A stretch of DNA of 64,000 nucleotides. Origin: Fistularia commersonii (taxonomy: Eukaryota; Chordata; Actinopteri; Syngnathiformes; Fistulariidae). Shown here one piece after another: positions 1 to 10,677 of the stretch. Numbering within the stretch: the stretch's first letter is position 1; the number at the start of each line of letters is the position of its first letter. The position numbers and the translations under genes are program-made. A model generated the notes under the pieces. It saw nothing but the letters and a program-made list of their open reading frames with translations, was not told the origin of the DNA and did not search any database. The stretch covers positions 8,289,965-8,353,964 of the forward strand of contig JBBMNZ010000003.1 of the NCBI GenBank assembly GCA_037954325.1, written 5' to 3'.

Positions 1-974
1 CCCTTTTCCTAAGAGTGTCTGGAACCACTCTGACAATCGTAATGAGGAGAAACAGCCCCCCCGGTTCAGCCGAGCTCTATCTGTAAGACCACAGCGAGGG
101 GCTCAAAAGTAAAACACACAAACGTGAGCTGTTCGAGTTTCTTCTCTCCCTCTTTCCCTTCTCTTCCTCCGTCCCCTGCACTTTTCTGTCCAGCTGTCCT
201 CCGGGATGAGTTTTCTACACAGCCAGTCATGTATTCTCCCTCTGGGACAGATTATGGCTCTCTGCTCGCCTACTCTTCCCGCCCGAGCCTTCCCCGCTGT
301 GACAGGCAGCTTCTTGTTATTCGCTGTGGCCAGAGGCTGTTAATTCCAGTTAGTTTGTTCGGTAGTGGGAGTCTCTCGACTAGTTGGCTTACTAACCTCT
401 GGCAACCGATGATGCGTGCGTGTGTGTGTAGCTGTGTAGGTGTGCGACGTCAAAAGGTGAATTGCTGTGTTTCTCCTGACCGCTTTCTGGGTCAAATTCC
501 CTCCCGGGGCCTCTCCTGACACTGCCGTCGCGAGGCGTATTAAAACAAAGGGGCCCCGATGCCGTGCAACCCGCCGTGTAAAAACTTTGTGCGTACACAT
601 TGTCTCGACAGGTCAACAGATCAAATAAAACGGTTCATTAACGACGGAGTCCGCAGAGGACGCGGCGCCGCTGGTAAAAATACCGCCATATATCTCGGCC
701 TGAATATGAAAATGCGAAACAATTTCTGGTCGGTTCCCTGCAGGTAGATGAAGAGATCCTCTGTGCAACACGCACGAAGCCATCTGCAGGTGTGTTCACG
801 TGAGCAGCAAATTAAAACCAAGAGGTTACATGTGAGTAGTTTTATGCTTCCTGGCAGAAAAACGATTAGCAGTTTGCACAACCGTATTTGATCAGGGATA
901 TTAGCCACGGCGCCGCTCTGCAAACACAATAAAGGCATGCAAAATTAATAACATCCTTTTTTTTAGTTGTATTG
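1..974. other. Unique sequence, no gene recognised
   Basis: No repeat, RNA gene or coding exon was recognised. A 131-codon open frame at 124-519 is rich in Ser, Pro and Phe, has no recognisable domain and reads like chance. CpG density is locally raised at about 530-680. Confidence 0.6.
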
Positions 975-1060
975 ATTCTTGTCAAAATCTTCTTGTTGTG
1001 GCTTGAATTTCTTCACTTGAAGATGTTTCACCCCTCATCCAAGATGCTTCTTCAGTTCTG
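975..1060 (+). repeat. Copy of a palindromic dispersed repeat unit
   Basis: The segment contains the string CTTCACTTGAAGATGTTTCA, followed by ACCCCTCATCCAAGATGCTTCTTCAG. The same string recurs with small changes at about 12004-12059 and 12368-12458, and in inverse orientation at about 11711-11805 and 12075-12170. It is therefore a dispersed repeat. I do not know its family. The core CACTTGAAG/CTTCAAGTG makes the units partly self-complementary. Confidence 0.6.
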
Positions 1061-2050
1061 TATTGTAATTATAATTATCATTAATTTATTTTCATATATA
1101 GCAATATCACAATCATTACGTTTATGTTAATATTTGAAGACAGGAAGCAGACCACGGTGACTGTCAATGTAGGACATATGGCTCAAAATGTATAAATCTA
1201 GTTTTCTTTGAAATGACTGAAAAATCAAAACTCCTTTTCCCACACGGTTTGTTGTTATGACCCTGGAGCTTTTGGGAAATGCATCCGGATCATGAACAGC
1301 GGTGGTTGGTGTTGCTTTGCTTTTTGCCTTCATCTCCTCCCACCTTTTAATCCTGCGGCCATTGTGACCTCGGCAACCCACTGTCTTAATCATTTCAACC
1401 AGATGACACTCCTTTTGTTAAGGGCCGGGCGGCTCGGAGCGGGCCGCGGATTTAACTCTATTCCTCTGCAAGCGGATGCCTGCAGAACTCGGAATTGAAT
1501 GTCGTCCCCATCAGCTCCATAGAAGAGGGGTCAGGGAACAAAAAAATAAAGAAAAATAAAAAATAAAGAAAAATAAAAAATCGCTGAGCACCGCTGCCTT
1601 TCACAAAGGGCCGGAGATCCTGGTTTATAATCAAGACTCGCCGCAATTCGGATTCAACAACGGGAATTTATCACAGTATTATTCTGTTGTCTCTCTCTTG
1701 TAAAACTCTTCCTTATGCCCATTACCAGGGTTTTTGAATTAATCTGCAGATTTTGTGTTTTCAGTTGAATTGAAATGCCAGATTTGACACGGTTAAAACT
1801 CAACAAAGGTTTATTGTGCAAGCAGGGCCGTTGTTCATTAAAACAAAAGCCAGCGTTAATTGCAGGGACCCCGAGCACCAAGAAGTCATCAGATTCCAGT
1901 CTGAGCATTGACATCGGCCACGTTTGAAAAGAGATAGGAAGCGGAGCCACAGGATGCTGAGATGAAGATGCTTGCAGATAGGATCAAAGACCATCACGTT
2001 AGATGTTCGGAAGATAAAGTCACACTTATCTGCAATTTGCATACCAGCCC
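1061..2050. other. Unique sequence with a short A-rich tandem repeat
   Basis: No gene was recognised. An A-rich stretch at about 1538-1580 repeats a unit close to AATAAAGAAAAATAAA twice. The remainder is ordinary AT-rich noncoding DNA. Confidence 0.55.
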
Positions 2051-2554
2051 AACAGTTCCTCCTCAGACACCATTGCTGCCACCCTCAAATACTCCCTTTC
2101 CCATCTTGAAAACACAGACTCCTACATCAGGATGCTCTTCATACGCCACAAACTCACACTCAAAATGTCCAACCTCAGCCTGCACCCCATCTTCTGGCTC
2201 CTGGACTTCCTGACTGGCAGACCCCAGTCTGTCAGGATAGGAAACAGAACCTCTGCCAGCATCATTGTAAACAGAGGCACTTCTCAGGGATGTGTCCTCA
2301 CCCCCATAGTCTACATCCTGTTCACCCACGACTGTGTTGCCTCCCAGGAGGACAACATCATCCTGAAGTTTGCGGACGACACCCCAGTGATAGGACACCT
2401 GCGGAGACGACATAGGATGGAGGTTGCCAGTTTGGTGTCGTGGTGTGAGGACAACAACCTCAACACGGACGAGACCGAGGAGATGATAGTAGACATGAGG
2501 AAGGAGAGGAGACCTCATCAGCCACTGTCCCTCCGAAGTCTTGAGGTTGACTAG
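2051..2554 (+). pseudogene. Reverse transcriptase fragment of the Rex1-like LINE
   Basis: The frame is open from 2051 through an internal ATG at 2132 to a stop at 2552-2554. Visible motifs are DFLTGRPQSVRIGN, then SQGCVLTP (finger/palm), then the catalytic FADD box at 2369-2380. After that come SLVSWCEDNNL and EEMIVDMRKE, all characteristic of LINE reverse transcriptases. The conserved block between RMLFI and the helix before LDFLTG, which normally carries the first catalytic Asp, is shortened, so the enzyme would be inactive. After 2540 the homologous frame shifts by one base and continues as SFKYLGVLIRKDLSWSLKT. This is a dead copy with no host function inferred. Confidence 0.8.
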
Positions 2555-2673
2555 CTTCAAATACCTGGGCGTCCTCATAAGAAAGGACCTTAGCTGGTCC
2601 CTTAAAACCACGCAGATGGTTAAGAGGGCTTAACAGTTCTTGTGGAGGCTGAAGAGGTTATGTATGTCATGTT

Positions 2674-2901
2674 ATGTATGTAGAAGTGAAGACTGCAAAG
2701 AGGATCAGCAGAACCCAACTGCCTTCTCTGCAGAGAATCTACCACAGGAGAGCTGTCTCCATCACCCAAGACCACACCCACCCTCAACATGGACTGTTCA
2801 CACTCCTACCCTCCAGTCGGAGGTACACGAGTGTGAAATGTAGAACGACACAACTAAAGGACTCGTTCTACCCGACTGCCATCAGACTCTTAAACAGCTG
2901 A
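2674..2901 (+). pseudogene. C-terminal ORF remnant of the same LINE
   Basis: The 75-codon frame contains HPQHGLFTLLPSSRRYTSVK and ends DSFYPTAIRLLNS before a stop. This is the usual C-terminal end of Rex1-type ORF2 proteins in fish (Leu-Pro-Ser-X-Arg-Arg-Tyr and Pro-X-Ala-Ile-Arg-Leu-Leu-Asn motifs). It lies in a different frame from the reverse transcriptase fragment, which confirms that the ORF is broken. Confidence 0.75.
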
Positions 2902-3212
2902 AACTCATTCTTCTTATTTTTTGCCGCACTTTACATGCAGCACAGTCAGCGCTGCGCTCATCTGCACATGTAATTATTGCCCATTTAAACTGCACTCGTC
3001 CTTGCATTAGGACTTTGTGAGTTGCACACCAAGCTGCACTCAAATGTCTTGTCTGCGCTGCCAACACTGTTCGTATTTATAACAATGATCATAATTTCTT
3101 ATCAATACATAGCTAAATGGACTGCGTACGGCAAAGTAGGAATTTCGCTGTAGAGGAAAACACGTTTCTACACTGTGCATGTGACAATAAGCGCTTTGAA
3201 TCTTGAATCTTC

Positions 3213-3703
3213 ACCTCTGTTCAGCGCCTTGTCACTAATTTATACCCCCAGACTGTCAGCAATCCATTTCCTGACTGGCCGGAATCTGACCTCCACCCCC
3301 TCCGAGAGGACCGTGTCGTCCAACAGAGCTCTCAGAGCCTCGGCGGATGATCGCCTCACAGCCTGGCAAGGCGTCTGGCGCGCGCTTGTTTTACTCATTT
3401 GCTCAAAAGGGATAGCGCAGCAGTCAGAAACTGGAATGATATTAACTGAACTCAGAATGGGACCGGATAATGCCTGGATAAAGGGATTTATATGTGAGGG
3501 TGGTTTTTTTTTTCAGCGTCTCCGAAATTCAACGCTCTGCCATTTCAGCTCTTTTATTTCTTTTATGTTAAAAGTTATATCCGTCTTTGCCTCGGCTGTT
3601 TTTTTTTTGTTTTTTTTTTGCTGCTCATGCAGTTTGGCCTTTTCATTTCCCAAACATTGATTATTTATCAGCGTCCAACTTCATTGTGCAACATTCAACT
3701 CTC
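3213..3703. other. Unique sequence, T-rich tracts
   Basis: No gene was recognised. Homopolymer T runs lie at about 3504-3513 and 3599-3620. The open frame at 3175-3660 starts in the LINE tail and shows no domain. Confidence 0.55.
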
Positions 3704-3938
3704 GGGGGTCGGCGTGGCGCAGGAGGAAGAGCAATCGTCTTTTAGAACCGAACAGTCCTGATTCGATTCCTGGCTCCTACTAGTGTGTCGAAGAGTTGTT
3801 GAGCAAGACACTGAACCCCTGACTTCTCCTCTGGCGTTGATGGACGGCAGCCTACTGCTCTTGGTTCATCCATGATGAGTTAATTGCAGAGAACGAATTT
3901 CCCCACAGGGATTAATAAAGGATAAATTATTACTATCA
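3704..3938 (+). mobile_element. tRNA-derived SINE, full-length-like
   Basis: The 5' part is tRNA-like, with a polymerase III A-box-like TGGCGCAGGAGG at 3715-3726 and a B-box GATTCGATTCC at 3760-3770, about 45 bases apart as in tRNA-derived SINEs. A SINE body with GAGCAAGACACTGAACCCC follows. The 3' end (TTTCCCCACAGGGATTAATAAAG) resembles the tails of fish CR1/L2-type LINEs, which suggests mobilisation by a partner LINE. It has no coding capacity. It is probably V-SINE-like, but the exact family is unverified. Confidence 0.7.
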
Positions 3939-4167
3939 AAAGCCAGCAACTGCGTTACCATGGCATCAAACCCCTTGACAATCATCTGCAACACGGTAAC
4001 TCGAATGATTGTCCAATCCAGGCTTGTGGATTTCAACCAAATGAGTCTTTTGTTGCTGAGGTCTCATACCAGGTCATCCCTAGGTTGGTTTCTTGACAGT
4101 TCAAGTTACACATTAGCTGCTTCAGGAAGGAAAGTTTCCAAGTACATAGAGTTCTAAGAAAAGTCAA

Positions 4168-4800
4168 GCCTCGAATTTTGTTCCAGGAATCACCCTCCCC
4201 TTCCAGGGTAACCTTTAAGCTTTGACTTCCAGCAGGTGGTACATCTATACGGGCCGCTGTGATGCAAGGATCAGCAATGTGCACCTCAAACTCCACAGTC
4301 AAAAACAAAAAGAAGAAGAGGAGGAAGACCACAAGTTGCCACAGCATTCATGTTCTGCATGCCGGGAGTAATAACCACGGACTTTCAGACGGATTGAAGT
4401 ATTTTCAATTTGTCATTGTGCTTGTGAATACCCCGCCGTCAGCTAACTCTTACTTGAACTTATTTTGGCCAAAATGTTTATGTTCCACTGCGAGCCCTGG
4501 AAACCTTTCCAACAGCGCAGGCCAGAAGAGGTTGGACAATTTCGTCGGTCCAGCTCTCACTGCCTTTGTCCATTTTGTCAAAAAGCTAGATAGTTGACCG
4601 GTGAGCACAACAGCTTTTAGAAATGGCGCTCCTCAGTCTGCAAAAGGTATCTGGCCGAGTTCTGCCAAAATCCAAGCACCTCCGTCCCACCACCTAAAAA
4701 AAGACCCAGCCTCGGGTCTGTCCGAATGCAAGGACAAACTGCCAACTTCCTGAAAAGGTTCTACGAACTGTAAAAAGTCCCTCCAGTACAAAAAGCAACC
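4168..4800 (+). repeat. Dispersed repeat of unknown family, copy A
   Basis: It shares ordered blocks with 37490-37939 in the same orientation: a start like GAATTTxxTTCCAGGAA, then TTTTGGCCAAAATGTTTATG, then a GTGAGCACAACAGCTTTTA block, then CTGAAAAGGTTCTACGAACTG and AAAAAGTCCCTCCAGT. Copy A carries about 200 extra bases (roughly 4219-4430) that copy B lacks. There is no coding frame. Repeated GGAAC/GTTCC strings hint at a non-autonomous DNA transposon, but I could not define termini. Confidence 0.55.
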
Positions 4801-4993
4801 GATCTCTAGCTTCAAACAGCATGGTTAGCCGTGCTTATGGTTAGCTGCCTCTGCACATTATGTTACAATTGAGGATATGGGGTTTATTCAGATGACGGGA
4901 TATCTACGAAAATCCCATATTCATTGCCTCGGAGGTCAGGGGAGCCTTATTGTTGTCTACCAAGTGTCCTCTAGCGGGAGACTCAACACCATG

Positions 4994-5140
4994 TTCCTCC
5001 CAATGGCCTGATCAGCAGCTTGCACGGCAGCTTTGCAGTCATCATTGTGTCAGTGTGTGCATGAATGGGTGAATTTAATCAGTGTAAAGTGTTGTGAAAC
5101 CCACAAAGTGTGGAAGAAGACCGTTTTCTATTTACCATTT
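4994..5140 (+). mobile_element. SINE 3' body fragment
   Basis: GCACGGCAGCTTTGCAGTC, GAATGGGTGAATTTAAT and a degenerate AGTGTAAAGTGTTGTGA correspond to the 3' body of the fish SINE whose fuller copy lies at 18785-19015. The tRNA-like head is missing. Confidence 0.6.
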
Positions 5141-6070
5141 AACTGATTTGGTAAAGCGGCAGGTACAGATAAACAAGCTGCACTTCATGGTCCGAAAAAC
5201 TGTCCATCAAACCCGCCTCAGGATTTGAAGAATAAACCTCGCCGGTGTTCAGTCACGATGTGGTTTTCACGGTAAACTAGAGTAAAACTCCCGACGGCGA
5301 GCGTCACCATTTGAAATTCAAATCTTTCTTAAAACCGTGTTTGATTACCCCCACTTTTCCAGAATCAACCAAATTTAGCAGCAGCTGCTTCTCACAGACG
5401 CCAGCTCCAGGTGTGCGGGCACAGCGAGGAGCTTTTTCTTTTTGGGTTTTGCATCAAACAAAAGCACGGAGGAAGGCAGCGACGGCACGCGAGGATTTTG
5501 AGAAGCGTCTAAGAAGACTAAGTCTCAAGTGTAGCCGTATTTTGGGGTTTTTATAAGAGGGCTTAGGGAAATTTGATCAAAGATGGTAAACCTGTCTGCA
5601 GACAGCTAGAAAGGAAAGATTGTTCCTTTTGATATTGAAGGCAAAGTAAGTAAATAACTTTTGGCTCATCGCATTATGTTGGGAATAAAGATGGAGGGGG
5701 AGGGGTGTCATTGTTTGAACACTCCGGGTTGTATTTTTGACAAGCTACAATTTCAGAGTTATTCCAAATTACCCCTATTCCAAAAAAAAAAATCTGTACA
5801 CAGTGTTCACTTCTTCACTTTGCATCAAATAACCTGGAACACCGCGGTTGTCCTCAGACACATATTCTTTTATTTTCACAATTGCAAATTAAAGATGGGG
5901 AAAAAAAAACCCTCTAAACTCTAACATATTTTCTTTTTTTTTTTTGGCTGGGAGAGGGAGGGCTACTTGTAATCACAGTCTCAGCCTCCAACAGATTCTT
6001 GTTTGTACTGACTGTGAAATGAATCATTGCAAATTCCCTGTCTAAATAAATGCAAAATAGACTTACCATC
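5141..6070. other. Unique sequence
   Basis: No gene or recognised repeat. An 81-codon open frame at 5311-5556 is Lys/Arg-rich with no domain. Poly-T lies at about 5933-5945. Confidence 0.5.
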
Positions 6071-6632
6071 ATTTTGAGTGTTTTTATTTTTCATTTGAAC
6101 ACTTCTTTTAACTGCATATTCTTAGAATACAAGGCTTCTCTCAACACTGTCACTTCTGATGTGGATTTAAGGAGATAAAAAGGGAAATAAATTGAAATTC
6201 AAATTTTGATATGTTTGATTTGAAATTATCCTATTACATCTTAATTCCATTTGCAGATATTTTCTCAACCAGAAGTTCCTGATAAAGGGAAAAAGAAAGA
6301 TTGAAATTAATTAAATAACTATATAATTTTATTTATCAAATCAGGGTTTCCTGTCGTAGAATTGTTAAGAATTTTTGTGTCTTTGCTTTTCTTCAAATGG
6401 AATACAAAATCCTGTTAAACAATTATTGTTACAAAATAAAAAAAAATGCTAATAATTTCCTGTATTGAAAGCCATTGTCTTTTAATATGGTCTTTGTCTA
6501 AATTCCCCTTGATTGTTTAAATAGCAAAACTTTACAAAGACATAAAACAGCAGGAAGAAATTAGCAAAAAGTGATTCTGATTGTAAATGAAAAACACCAA
6601 AATATGTAATAAAGGTAGTCAGAAATCCAAAT
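6071..6632. repeat. Long direct repeat, copy A
   Basis: It aligns along its whole length with 9953-10677 in the same orientation. Shared anchors include ATTTTGAGTGTTTTT (start), GGCTTCTCTCAACACTGTCA, TTGAAATTCAAATTTTGAT, ATGGAATACAAAATCCTGT, ATTGTCTTTTAATATG and AATAAAGGTAGTCAGAAA (end). It is AT-rich and has no conserved coding frame. It may be a local duplication or two insertions of one dispersed element. I found no LTR-like TG...CA ends or flanking target duplication. Confidence 0.8.
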
Positions 6633-6673
6633 AAGCGCACTGAGTGGAGTATGATAAGATGATGGTAATCAAG

Positions 6674-6950
6674 AAAGTGGCATGGTGGTGCATTGGTTGC
6701 CACTACTGCCTCTCTGTGAGGAGTTTGCACGTTCTCCCGAAGTCTCCCTGGGTTTCCTCCAGGTTCTCAAGTTCCCTTCCCATGTGCAGGAGGTTCTCGA
6801 GACCCGAAACTGCCGAGTTAATGGGCAGTCTGTTAATGAAAGAGTGAACGGTTGCATGTGTATATACTGTATGTGACCTACAGCTTGGATAGGGTTCAGC
6901 CGCTGGGTGCAGGATAAGCAGAATAGACAAACCAATGAATGAATAATAAT
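6674..6950 (+). mobile_element. DANA/Mermaid-like SINE
   Basis: It contains a tRNA-related head (GTGGCATGGTGGTGCATTGG), the family hallmark GAGTTTGCACGTTCTCCC, then GGGTTTCCTCCAGGTTCTC. The 3' end is GGATAAGCAGAATAGACAAA followed by an (AATG)-like tail near 6940-6950. This matches the layout remembered for DANA/Mermaid SINEs. It is non-coding. Confidence 0.7.
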
Positions 6951-7222
6951 AGAGACAACATGCAGCTGCCAAACCCAATGTCCCTCATCTGCCGTGACTC
7001 AGACACTCCAGTAAGTTAACTGAGGATAATCTGCTCATGCATCTACGTGAAAAATCTTTCCACTGCGTCAATAATCTATGGCAGGAAAGAAATCCCAGAA
7101 TGTGCACAAGCAGAATAAAGCTGTTTTTCAGAATGTGTTACATGATTTACTGCAGCGACAATTCACAACTCGCCCAAGACTGGGAACTGCATTAAAAATC
7201 ACCTGATTTAAGGAAAAACCAG
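6951..7222. other. Spacer, nothing recognised
   Basis: No repeat hallmark or coding exon was seen. The L1-like element that follows may extend slightly into this stretch. Confidence 0.4.
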
Positions 7223-7633
7223 GTGTTTTCACCTAGAGTTCTTCTATTAATTGCACATAAAATGATCACAGTAAACTGGCTCAAACCCCACCCACCTACC
7301 CTGGACCAGTGGCGTCAGAGGCTTAAGGATGTAAACTGCATGGAACGCATAACAGCAAACTTACAACTTCAGACAGACCTATATCTTGACAAATGGGCAC
7401 CCATTAAAAAATATTTGGAGAGTTGAAGATATTATCTCTATTTGACTGAGTTTTTTTGTTTGTTTGTTTTTGTGTTTTTTTTTTTTATTTATTTTTTCGC
7501 GTGCTAGTGAGGAAATAAGTGACCTATAAAGAATATAGTATAATGTGTATCTTGTTATGAGGTTTTGTAAGAAAGTGTGTGACTCTGTCAAGGAACCTTT
7601 CTAAAAAAATGTTAAAAAAAAAAATAAATAAAT
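7223..7633 (+). mobile_element. 5'-truncated L1-like LINE, 3' end with poly-A
   Basis: The 67-codon frame at 7223-7426 ends the element's ORF2. Its ITVNWLKPHPPTLDQWRQRL, followed by MERITANLQL and DKWAPIKKYL, matches the C-terminal tail of fish L1-type ORF2 proteins (Lys/Asn-Trp-Lys-X-Pro-X-Pro-Pro-Thr-X-X-X-Trp and the MERITA helix). A T-rich 3' UTR follows and the copy ends in an A-rich tail at about 7598-7633, as expected for L1 target-primed insertion. All upstream domains are missing, so it is inactive. Confidence 0.75.
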
Positions 7634-7658
7634 CCCCTGATTCAAAGTTTTTCGGATG

Positions 7659-7931
7659 TACCGGAATTTCTGGACTATTAAGCGCACTTCAATATTAGCC
7701 ACCATGGCTAGCCGATCGCTATCTTGGGCTTCATCCTGCGCACAAAAACCGTCAAAGTCATCTTCTTCAGTGTCGGAGTTGAACGGACTCAGAATTTCCC
7801 GGTCATTTCATTGTTCCGATATGACAAGGATAAACCAACCCCATTCCCCCCCCCAAAAAAAAAATCAATCTATTAGCCGCATCATTGTTTAAGTGAAAAA
7901 AGTTGCGGTATATCGTCTGGAAATTATGGTA
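7659..7931 (-). mobile_element. MITE-like DNA transposon remnant with acidic coding peptide, copy 1
   Basis: The termini are imperfect inverted repeats, TACCGGAATTTCTGGACTAT at the left and its complement-like partner ending GGAAATTATGGTA at the right. Both begin with TA, consistent with a Tc1/mariner/pogo-type TA target. On the minus strand a frame stays open from about 7807 to 7652 and includes REILSPFNSDTEEDDFDGF. The same peptide recurs in copy 2 (48085-48337), so it is probably the acidic C-terminal end of a former transposase, pogo/Tigger-like by analogy. The transposase core is absent. Confidence 0.6.
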
Positions 7932-8540
7932 AATATTTTGGCTCGGACAAACTTTCAGAATATGTAGGAAGAGTGAGGGTTTGACGATGTCGATCGGGTC
8001 CAAATCACCGCCGGCTACTCGCTTAGCACGACCGAGCCTTTTGAAGAGTTCTGAGGTCCGCGCCGTGCATCCTTTTTGGCCATGATTTAAACCCGGCCCT
8101 CTCAAAATCTTGAAAAGGCAGAGTTCAGGCGGCTGTCAAGGCCCAATCCCAGGCTTCACGCAGAGCCAGAGAAGAAGGAACGGCCGCTACGTGATTCACC
8201 GATCAGATGGAGGCAGTTGTAGACGGAAGCCGAGGCCTCTTCAAAGAGGACGGGAGACTTTTCTACCCGAATATTGAAGGTGATGGTCATGAAGGGGAAA
8301 GGCTGCTGCATCCGCAATGATGCCTAAAGCTGCCAGCAGTGTGTCAGGTAGTAGCCCGACGTTCCCCCGACCCCACGACCCTCCGCCGCGGGGGCGTGAG
8401 GTGAAAACGGCTGATGAGGAAGAAAAAAAACTCGGGGAGGCGGGGATGTGATGGGGGTCGGATATTAAGACTGACCCAGAAGTCAGAGTGACAAAAGAGA
8501 ACAATGTTTACCCGTCCATTCTGGAATGGGGGTGTCCACG
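7932..8540. other. Unique GC-richer sequence
   Basis: No gene was recognised. CpG-rich patches occur at about 7990-8070 and 8340-8400. Minus-strand frames here lack domains. Confidence 0.45.
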
Positions 8541-8541
8541 A

Positions 8542-8566
8542 GTGTGTGTGTGTGTGTGTGTGTGTG
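8542..8566. repeat. (GT)n microsatellite
   Basis: About 12 uninterrupted GT units. Confidence 0.95.
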
Positions 8567-8800
8567 GCAGAAGGTTGTGTTTTCTAGTAATCGATGATCC
8601 ATTACTCTATTACTGAGCGGTATCCCCTCCCTGATTAGTGCTTAAACCAAACAATTCTGATTTTTACCTTGAGGGTGTTTTTTTTTTTTCCTTTTTCTTT
8701 TCTTGTTATTTCTTTATTTGTGTATCCATTTATTTTAATAAATGGTCATGTTGGCATTAAATATACATTCACATTTGTTCCTTTGAGCTACATCACTGCA

Positions 8801-8882
8801 GTCGGAGTCTGCCTGCCGGAATCAGACCGCGGACCTCCTTACGTTGAGGCAGATGCACTAACCACTGCGCAACAGTGCCTCC
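8801..8882 (-). mobile_element. tRNA-like SINE head
   Basis: Read on the minus strand it gives GTTGCGCAGTGGTTAGTGCA (A-box-like) and GGTCTGATTCCGG (B-box-like), the usual head of fish tRNA SINEs. I see no plausible cloverleaf for a functional tRNA and no body of the SINE beyond the head. Confidence 0.6.
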
Positions 8883-9952
8883 TTCACCCCACAAAAACAA
8901 AAACTCATGCACGCAAACACAGCTTAGGACCCATACGTCGAGAACACACTCCTTGTTGCAGCCCGAGAACCCAACTTGGTCAGCAGTACTAATCCGAAGC
9001 GCAGAAATATTGAGAAATACAGCTTTTATATAGACATTATTCTATTAATATAAGTCAATATTCCTGCCGCGCCTCTAGGCCATTACATTGAAATTTCATT
9101 TTGAGATAAATCTAAATGACAAATAAAGCGTCTGTAAGTGGAACGTCAGCCTTACAGAGTACTTTAAACTACAGTCATTTACTGCTTATATAACATTAAA
9201 AAAAGACACACCAGTAGATCCGGCCTGAGACAGCAAATTTCATCTATTTTTGTTCACGTTATTGAAGAGTACATTAAAAAAAGAACTTTCAACTAGTTTG
9301 CAGCCTTGAAACCGGGAAATGCTCGGCAGAATTACAGAACTAGCTTCTGTACTCTTGTACCTGCATGTACGAGGACAGGGATCCTCAAATTTACAAAAAC
9401 AAACCACGTCCACGTCAAATCGATGAAGACAAATGCGTCCGTCTTTTCCAAAGCGAGCATTAATGATCATCAGAGCTGAGATGAAACAGAGCCAAATGGG
9501 TTTTTTACTAGTTTACTGATGTTGACTATCCATCATCTTTTACCCCTCCGTCTTTTCACGTCTGCGCTCGGCGTGTTCGGCTCGGCCGACGGCGGGATCC
9601 GAAAACACAAAAAAAAAAAAAAAATCACGCATTTACCCACATGGCAGCCGGGCAGGGTCGGGCTGGGTTTCCATCTCCCTCCTGGCCTCCCGTCTGCCGC
9701 GTCTCAGCCCGGCGTGTCCGATCCAACTCGCGGAGCCTCTCCCGTCACCGTGGCCAAGCCCAGCGGCGAAGCCAGAGAGACACTTATCGTCGCAAAAACA
9801 GATGCCGTCCACATCTGTCTCTCGCGACGCTTCCACTTCGGGTTGGAATCAGCCAGTTAAGAAAGCAAGCCAACAAGTGAATGGGCTGTTGAATAGCTAA
9901 AAAAGGACTGCAGCGGAGAAAAGACATGGATGTAATTACAAGTTTTTCCCTT
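8883..9952. other. Unique sequence with CpG-rich patch
   Basis: No gene was recognised. The stretch 9540-9860 is notably GC- and CpG-rich compared with its surroundings, with A-tract at about 9608-9624. Two overlapping plus-strand frames (113 and 79 codons) carry no domain. It could be a CpG island remnant. Confidence 0.4.
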
Positions 9953-10677
9953 ATTTTGAGTGTTTTTTTTACTTTGACTACTTCTTTTAATTCCATATTC
10001 TTAGAACACGAGGCTTCTCTCAACACTGTCATTTTTAAGGTGGATTTAAGGAGTTAAAAAGAGGAAGTCAATTGAAATTCAAATTTTGATTTGAAATTAT
10101 CCTTTTGTTTTAAAATTGATTTGTAGATATTTTCCAAATCAGAAGTTCCAGATAAAAGGAAATGATAAATGTAAATAAATCAAAATTAATTAAATAAATA
10201 TATAAATAGATTAAGCAGAGTTTTGGTTCTAAGCCATACATCCTGTGGAAGAATTGTTCTAACATCTGTATTATTTAATTATAGCTAGTTATCTCAAAGA
10301 ACTGGAGGGATTTTTTTTTCATTTATCTATATATTTATTTATCTTTATAGGGAGTGTACTTTAAAGAAAGCAAATATTAGTTATTCTTTTTTTTTTTTAT
10401 ATGGAATACAAAATCCTGTAAAATTACTATTGTTACACAACAAAAAACTAAATCAATTTCTTTTTTGCGAATGCTAAGCTATTGTCTTTTAATATGACCT
10501 TTGTCTGTATTTTCCTTGTTTGTTTGACTAATATGGAATATATACAAATATGTATATATATGCATGCATACATACATACATAAAAAAATAACAGTGGGAA
10601 GAAATGACCAAAAAGGGATTCTAATTTGAAAATGAAAAACACATTAAAATGCAATAAAGGTAGTCAGAAAACCAAAT
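9953..10677. repeat. Long direct repeat, copy B
   Basis: It is the partner of 6071-6632. Copy B is longer mainly through extra sequence at about 10250-10385 and an AT/CATA-rich insertion at about 10538-10590. It has no coding capacity. Divergence between the copies is obvious by eye, so the duplication or insertions are not recent. Confidence 0.8.

Larger units (their letters stand above)
2051..3212 (+). mobile_element. Decayed Rex1-like LINE (CR1/L2/Rex1 group), internally deleted
   Basis: This is a non-LTR retrotransposon remnant whose intact relatives copy RNA by target-primed reverse transcription. It begins inside the reverse transcriptase domain and runs through the end of the ORF at about 2901. 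A roughly 300-bp 3' UTR follows and ends at about 3182-3212 with GTGACAATAAGCGC and a doubled TTGAATCT, a typical microsatellite-like LINE tail. The open frame breaks at about 2540-2554 (frameshift) and again at a TAA near 2631. The stretch between the palm domain and the C-terminus is much shorter than in family members, so it carries internal deletions. The 5' half, including the endonuclease, is absent. The LINE call is secure; the Rex1 name is from memory. Confidence 0.8.

Noticed and set aside
2063..2611. 182-codon open frame on the minus strand, the longest non-microsatellite frame after the low-complexity ones
   Set aside because: It lies antisense to the Rex1-like reverse transcriptase and has no domain of its own.
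3175..3660. 161-codon frame spanning the LINE tail
   Set aside because: Starts in the LINE 3' UTR and runs into poly-T; no domain.
8801..8882. Functional tRNA gene
   Set aside because: A and B boxes are present but the arms do not pair well and the context is SINE-like.
9540..9860. CpG island promoter
   Set aside because: GC-rich, but no initiation motif or first-exon structure could be seen; kept only as a note.
6071..10677. LTR retrotransposon with two LTRs
   Set aside because: No TG...CA ends, primer-binding site, polypurine tract or retroviral-type proteins between the repeats.
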